From: JBJMQS01 sp045802605
Lineage (GTDB): Bacteria > Planctomycetota > Planctomycetia > Gemmatales > Gemmataceae
Reading direction: 5' to 3'
DNA length: 64,000 nt
NCBI GenBank assembly: GCA_045802605.1
Contig: JBJMQS010000059.1
Span: 1 to 64,000 of the forward strand
Position numbers and translations under genes: made by a program. Below the pieces are notes generated by a model. That model did no database searches. It saw nothing but the letters and a program-made list of their open reading frames with translations, and was not told where the DNA came from. This document shows, piece by piece, positions 62,327 to 64,000 of the stretch (within the stretch, counting starts at the first letter, position 1; every line of letters starts with the position of its first letter).

Positions 62327-62740
62327 ATGACGAATACCAAGGACAACCGAAACACAGGCACGATCGACAACGCGACCGATCGCAGCCGCAACGTCAACGA
62401 CAATAGCGGTGGTGGCTTCGGTGGCAACCGGGGCACCCAAGGTACGGGAACTCAGTCAGGCACTCCGGGCGCGACGGGTACAAACATCATCGACTCGGTC
62501 AAAGAAGGCGCCAAGAACGTCGCGGACACCGTGACGGACTTCGCAAGCGACGCCAAGAACCGTGTCAATGATTGGACCTCCGGCGCCGGCGACATGGCTA
62601 AGAATGCTTACGAGTGCACGACCAATGCAGTCTCGACATTCGGCACCGAGGCGACGGACTTCATCAAGAAGTACCCGATTCAATCCGTTGTGGTTGGATT
62701 CGGCATTGGCCTGATCCTCGGTCGGGCCGTGCGAACGTAA
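62327..62740 (+). CDS. Second YqjD/DUF883-like protein with C-terminal anchor
   Basis: A 137-residue protein starting at 62327 (GGAAG upstream; an ATG five bases earlier is out of frame and closes at once). The first 50 residues are disordered (Asn, Gly, Thr and Asp). The middle is an amphipathic helix like LEA or DUF883 proteins (SVKEGAKNVADTVTDFASDA, KNRVNDWTSGAGDMAKNAY). The end, FIKKYPIQSVVVGFGIGLILGRAVRT, is the family's glycine-zipper anchor with its KYP start. It follows the first YqjD-like gene by about 100 bp and is closed by a terminator, so it ends the cluster. Confidence 0.75.
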   Translation: MTNTKDNRNTGTIDNATDRSRNVNDNSGGGFGGNRGTQGTGTQSGTPGATGTNIIDSVKEGAKNVADTVTDFASDAKNRVNDWTSGAGDMAKNAYECTTNAVSTFGTEATDFIKKYPIQSVVVGFGIGLILGRAVRT

Positions 62741-62761
62741 GACAGAATCGCTATTCAGCAA

Positions 62762-62797
62762 ACAAAGGCGTTGGTGGAGTACCGCCAACGCCTTTGT
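62762..62797 (+). terminator. Rho-independent terminator of the YqjD-like cluster
   Basis: A 16-bp stem (62762-62777 with 62782-62797, one wobble or mismatch, 4-base loop) about 20 bp after the stop at 62740. The U-run is short (TTTGTT), so strength is uncertain. Confidence 0.7.
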
Positions 62798-62981
62798 TAT
62801 GCGCGATGAATTACTGGCCCTGCCATCCGAACCTCTTAGCGGGAGCAATCGGCGGCCTCTAGCGAGATCCAAGCAAAGGGCCGAGTCAAAGTACTTCCAC
62901 AAGGCGGCCGTCTTAGATCCTAGCCAAGGGCTCCTCGTGAGTCGCCGCGTTCATGAAGTTGGGTGTTGGACACGGCGCAAC

Positions 62982-63020
62982 AAAAAACGAAGGCATGACC
63001 AGTTACGTCATGCCTTCGTT
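62982..63020 (-). terminator. Rho-independent terminator of the Cys/Gly-rich gene
   Basis: On the minus strand a 14-bp perfect stem (62986-62999 with 63007-63020, 7-base loop) runs into a T-run (62982-62987). It lies 21 bp beyond the stop of the minus-strand gene. Confidence 0.85.
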
Positions 63021-63041
63021 CATTTAACCGAATCGCTGGAT

Positions 63042-63506
63042 TTAGCAGCGATGACGACGGCCACCGTGGTGCCGACGTCCGTGACCGGAATCACAGCAAT
63101 CGTTGCAGCAACCGCCACAGCCCCAGCCACCGTAGGCCATGCCGTAGCCGCCGCCGCAGCCGCCACAGGTGTTGCAGCCACCGCCGTAGCCACAGCTATC
63201 GCAGCCGCCGCCGCAGCTCGAACAGCCGCCGCCCATGGCCATGCCCCCCATGCCGCCACCGTAGGGCATTCCACCCTGCATCGGCTGACGATACATGCCA
63301 CCTTGGCCGTACCACATGCCTGGCTGCTGACCCTGCTGGCCTTGCGGCTGGTTCGGATGAGCACCTGGCTGATTCTGCGGATCGGCCGGAGCCTGGTTAG
63401 CCGCGGGAATCCGCTCGTTGGGACGATCGTCTTGGGCAAACGCCGGTGTCGAGAAAGCGACCACGACCGCCAAAGCGATCAATGCACCAAAGAAAACGCG
63501 GTTCAT
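63042..63506 (-). CDS. Secreted Cys/Gly-rich protein
   Basis: A 154-residue protein; the ATG at 63506 follows GGAGG by eight bases. Residues 1-25 are a classic signal peptide (MNRVFFGALIALAVVVAFST, then PAFAQ with an A-x-A cleavage site). The mature N-terminus is Pro/Gln/Asn-rich, followed by Gly/Met/Tyr-rich repeats, and the last 60 residues hold about 14 Cys in GGGC-x2-C and C-x2-C groups and a His/Arg-rich tail (GHGRRHHGGRRHRC). It could be cross-linked by disulfides or bind metal in the periplasm or on the surface. Known family: none I can name. Unlike the giant proteins it uses an ordinary Sec signal. Confidence 0.8.
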   Translation of the reverse strand: MNRVFFGALIALAVVVAFSTPAFAQDDRPNERIPAANQAPADPQNQPGAHPNQPQGQQGQQPGMWYGQGGMYRQPMQGGMPYGGGMGGMAMGGGCSSCGGGCDSCGYGGGCNTCGGCGGGYGMAYGGWGCGGCCNDCCDSGHGRRHHGGRRHRC

Positions 63507-63722
63507 CACTCTTTCCTCCAATTCAGACTTTCGAAAGTCAGTGCCCAGTGCACTGGCACCCCGTTAGTTGCAAGTGGTATGCCGGCATGAACCGCAAATC
63601 AAGCACATAATTCCCAAATCCCGCGGCTTTTTTCGCTCCGGCACCCCGTTTGCGATTCTCCCCGTGGAACCGTTGCTGTTGTCTGCAAAGGACTTGTGGT
63701 CACAATTCCAAGAGATTTGCCC

Positions 63723-64000
63723 ATGCGTCAGGCCCGGCGATGGCTGCGAAATATAGCCATTTTTCTTGGTGGGCTAGCGTTAGTTGGGCTCATCGCTGCC
63801 CATTTCGTTCTCAACTCCGCCTATGTTCGGGGCCTCGCTTCTCGGCAACTTTCAGAGCTTTTAGGCATGCCGGTCGAGGTAAATCGGCTGCATTTGGGCA
63901 CCTCTATCTCGGCCAATTTGAGAGTTCTACAGCCCGACAACAGCCCGCTGGCTGGAGCGCAATTCATCGCGATCGACTCGGCGGATGCTGATGTGTCGCT
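63723..64000 (+). CDS. Membrane-anchored protein, AsmA-like (partial, runs off right edge)
   Basis: The first 92 residues are visible. A basic start (MRQARRWLRN) leads into one hydrophobic segment (IAIFLGGLALVGLIAAHFVL), then a soluble part with SRQLSELLGMPVEVNRLHLG. This resembles the beginning of AsmA and related inner-membrane proteins, where the first helix is followed by a short helix and the L-x-x-x-LG-x-(P/D)-V-x-V strand. Only AGAG precedes the ATG. The assignment is tentative because most of the gene lies outside the window. Confidence 0.55.
   Translation, partial: MRQARRWLRNIAIFLGGLALVGLIAAHFVLNSAYVRGLASRQLSELLGMPVEVNRLHLGTSISANLRVLQPDNSPLAGAQFIAIDSADADVS

Noticed and set aside
63650..63991. 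113-codon plus-strand frame overlapping the right-edge gene
   Set aside because: The frame beginning at 63723 has a normal membrane anchor and AsmA-like start. The overlapping frame is Cys/Arg-rich without features and is read as a shadow.

Overview
The window looks like chromosomal DNA of a planctomycete, perhaps of the Gemmataceae or Pirellulales type; this is inference. Three proteins begin with a basic stretch followed by an L-x-LE(D/S)R-x-x-P motif, which is common at the start of large exported planctomycete proteins. There is also a DUF1580-like DNA-binding protein, a group seen mainly in planctomycetes, and giant repeat-rich genes.

Positions 1-26835 are one minus-strand gene that is open across its whole length and leaves the window at the left edge: at least 8,945 codons. 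From its N-terminus it holds a propeller-like domain, about 17 bacterial Ig-like repeats, about ten right-handed beta-helix modules separated by a repeated linker, and 493-residue haemagglutinin-like repeats. A second giant gene (27640-36702, minus, 3,020 aa) is built from YDG/MBG-type repeats and follows a small putative regulator gene. Both giants are probably surface or secreted proteins.

Positions 37713-43322 are ordinary chromosome: an ABC-2 type exporter pair on the minus strand, a divergent manganese catalase with a small basic partner gene, a 38-bp-arm palindrome, a smaller LESR-type exported protein, tRNA-Pro(GGG) with its own terminator, and tRNA-Gly(CCC).

Positions 43294-55973 are an integrated element of about 12.5 kb, inserted at the 3' end of tRNA-Gly and bounded by perfect 163-bp direct repeats. 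It encodes a tyrosine integrase, an excisionase-like HTH protein, a replication-initiator-like protein, a nuclease-like protein and a terminase-small-subunit-like protein, all on the minus strand at one end. A repressor-like control region lies in the middle and accessory genes fill the rest. No capsid, portal, tail or large-terminase gene is visible, so it resembles a phage satellite more than a prophage. Within its cargo are integron-type attC sites that delimit gene cassettes, with no integron integrase nearby, and a T4 Imm-like superinfection immunity protein. The left repeat also carries the 3' tail of the glycosyltransferase gene that lies just beyond the right repeat.

Positions 55875-64000 return to chromosome: a glycosyltransferase, an AI-2E family membrane protein with an extra C-terminal domain, and a plus-strand run that looks stress- and envelope-related (metallothionein-like protein, proline-rich peptide, YihY/BrkB, holin-X-like and two YqjD/DUF883-like proteins). 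A secreted Cys/Gly-rich protein and the start of an AsmA-like gene close the window. All names rest on reading translated sequence by eye; no database search was run.
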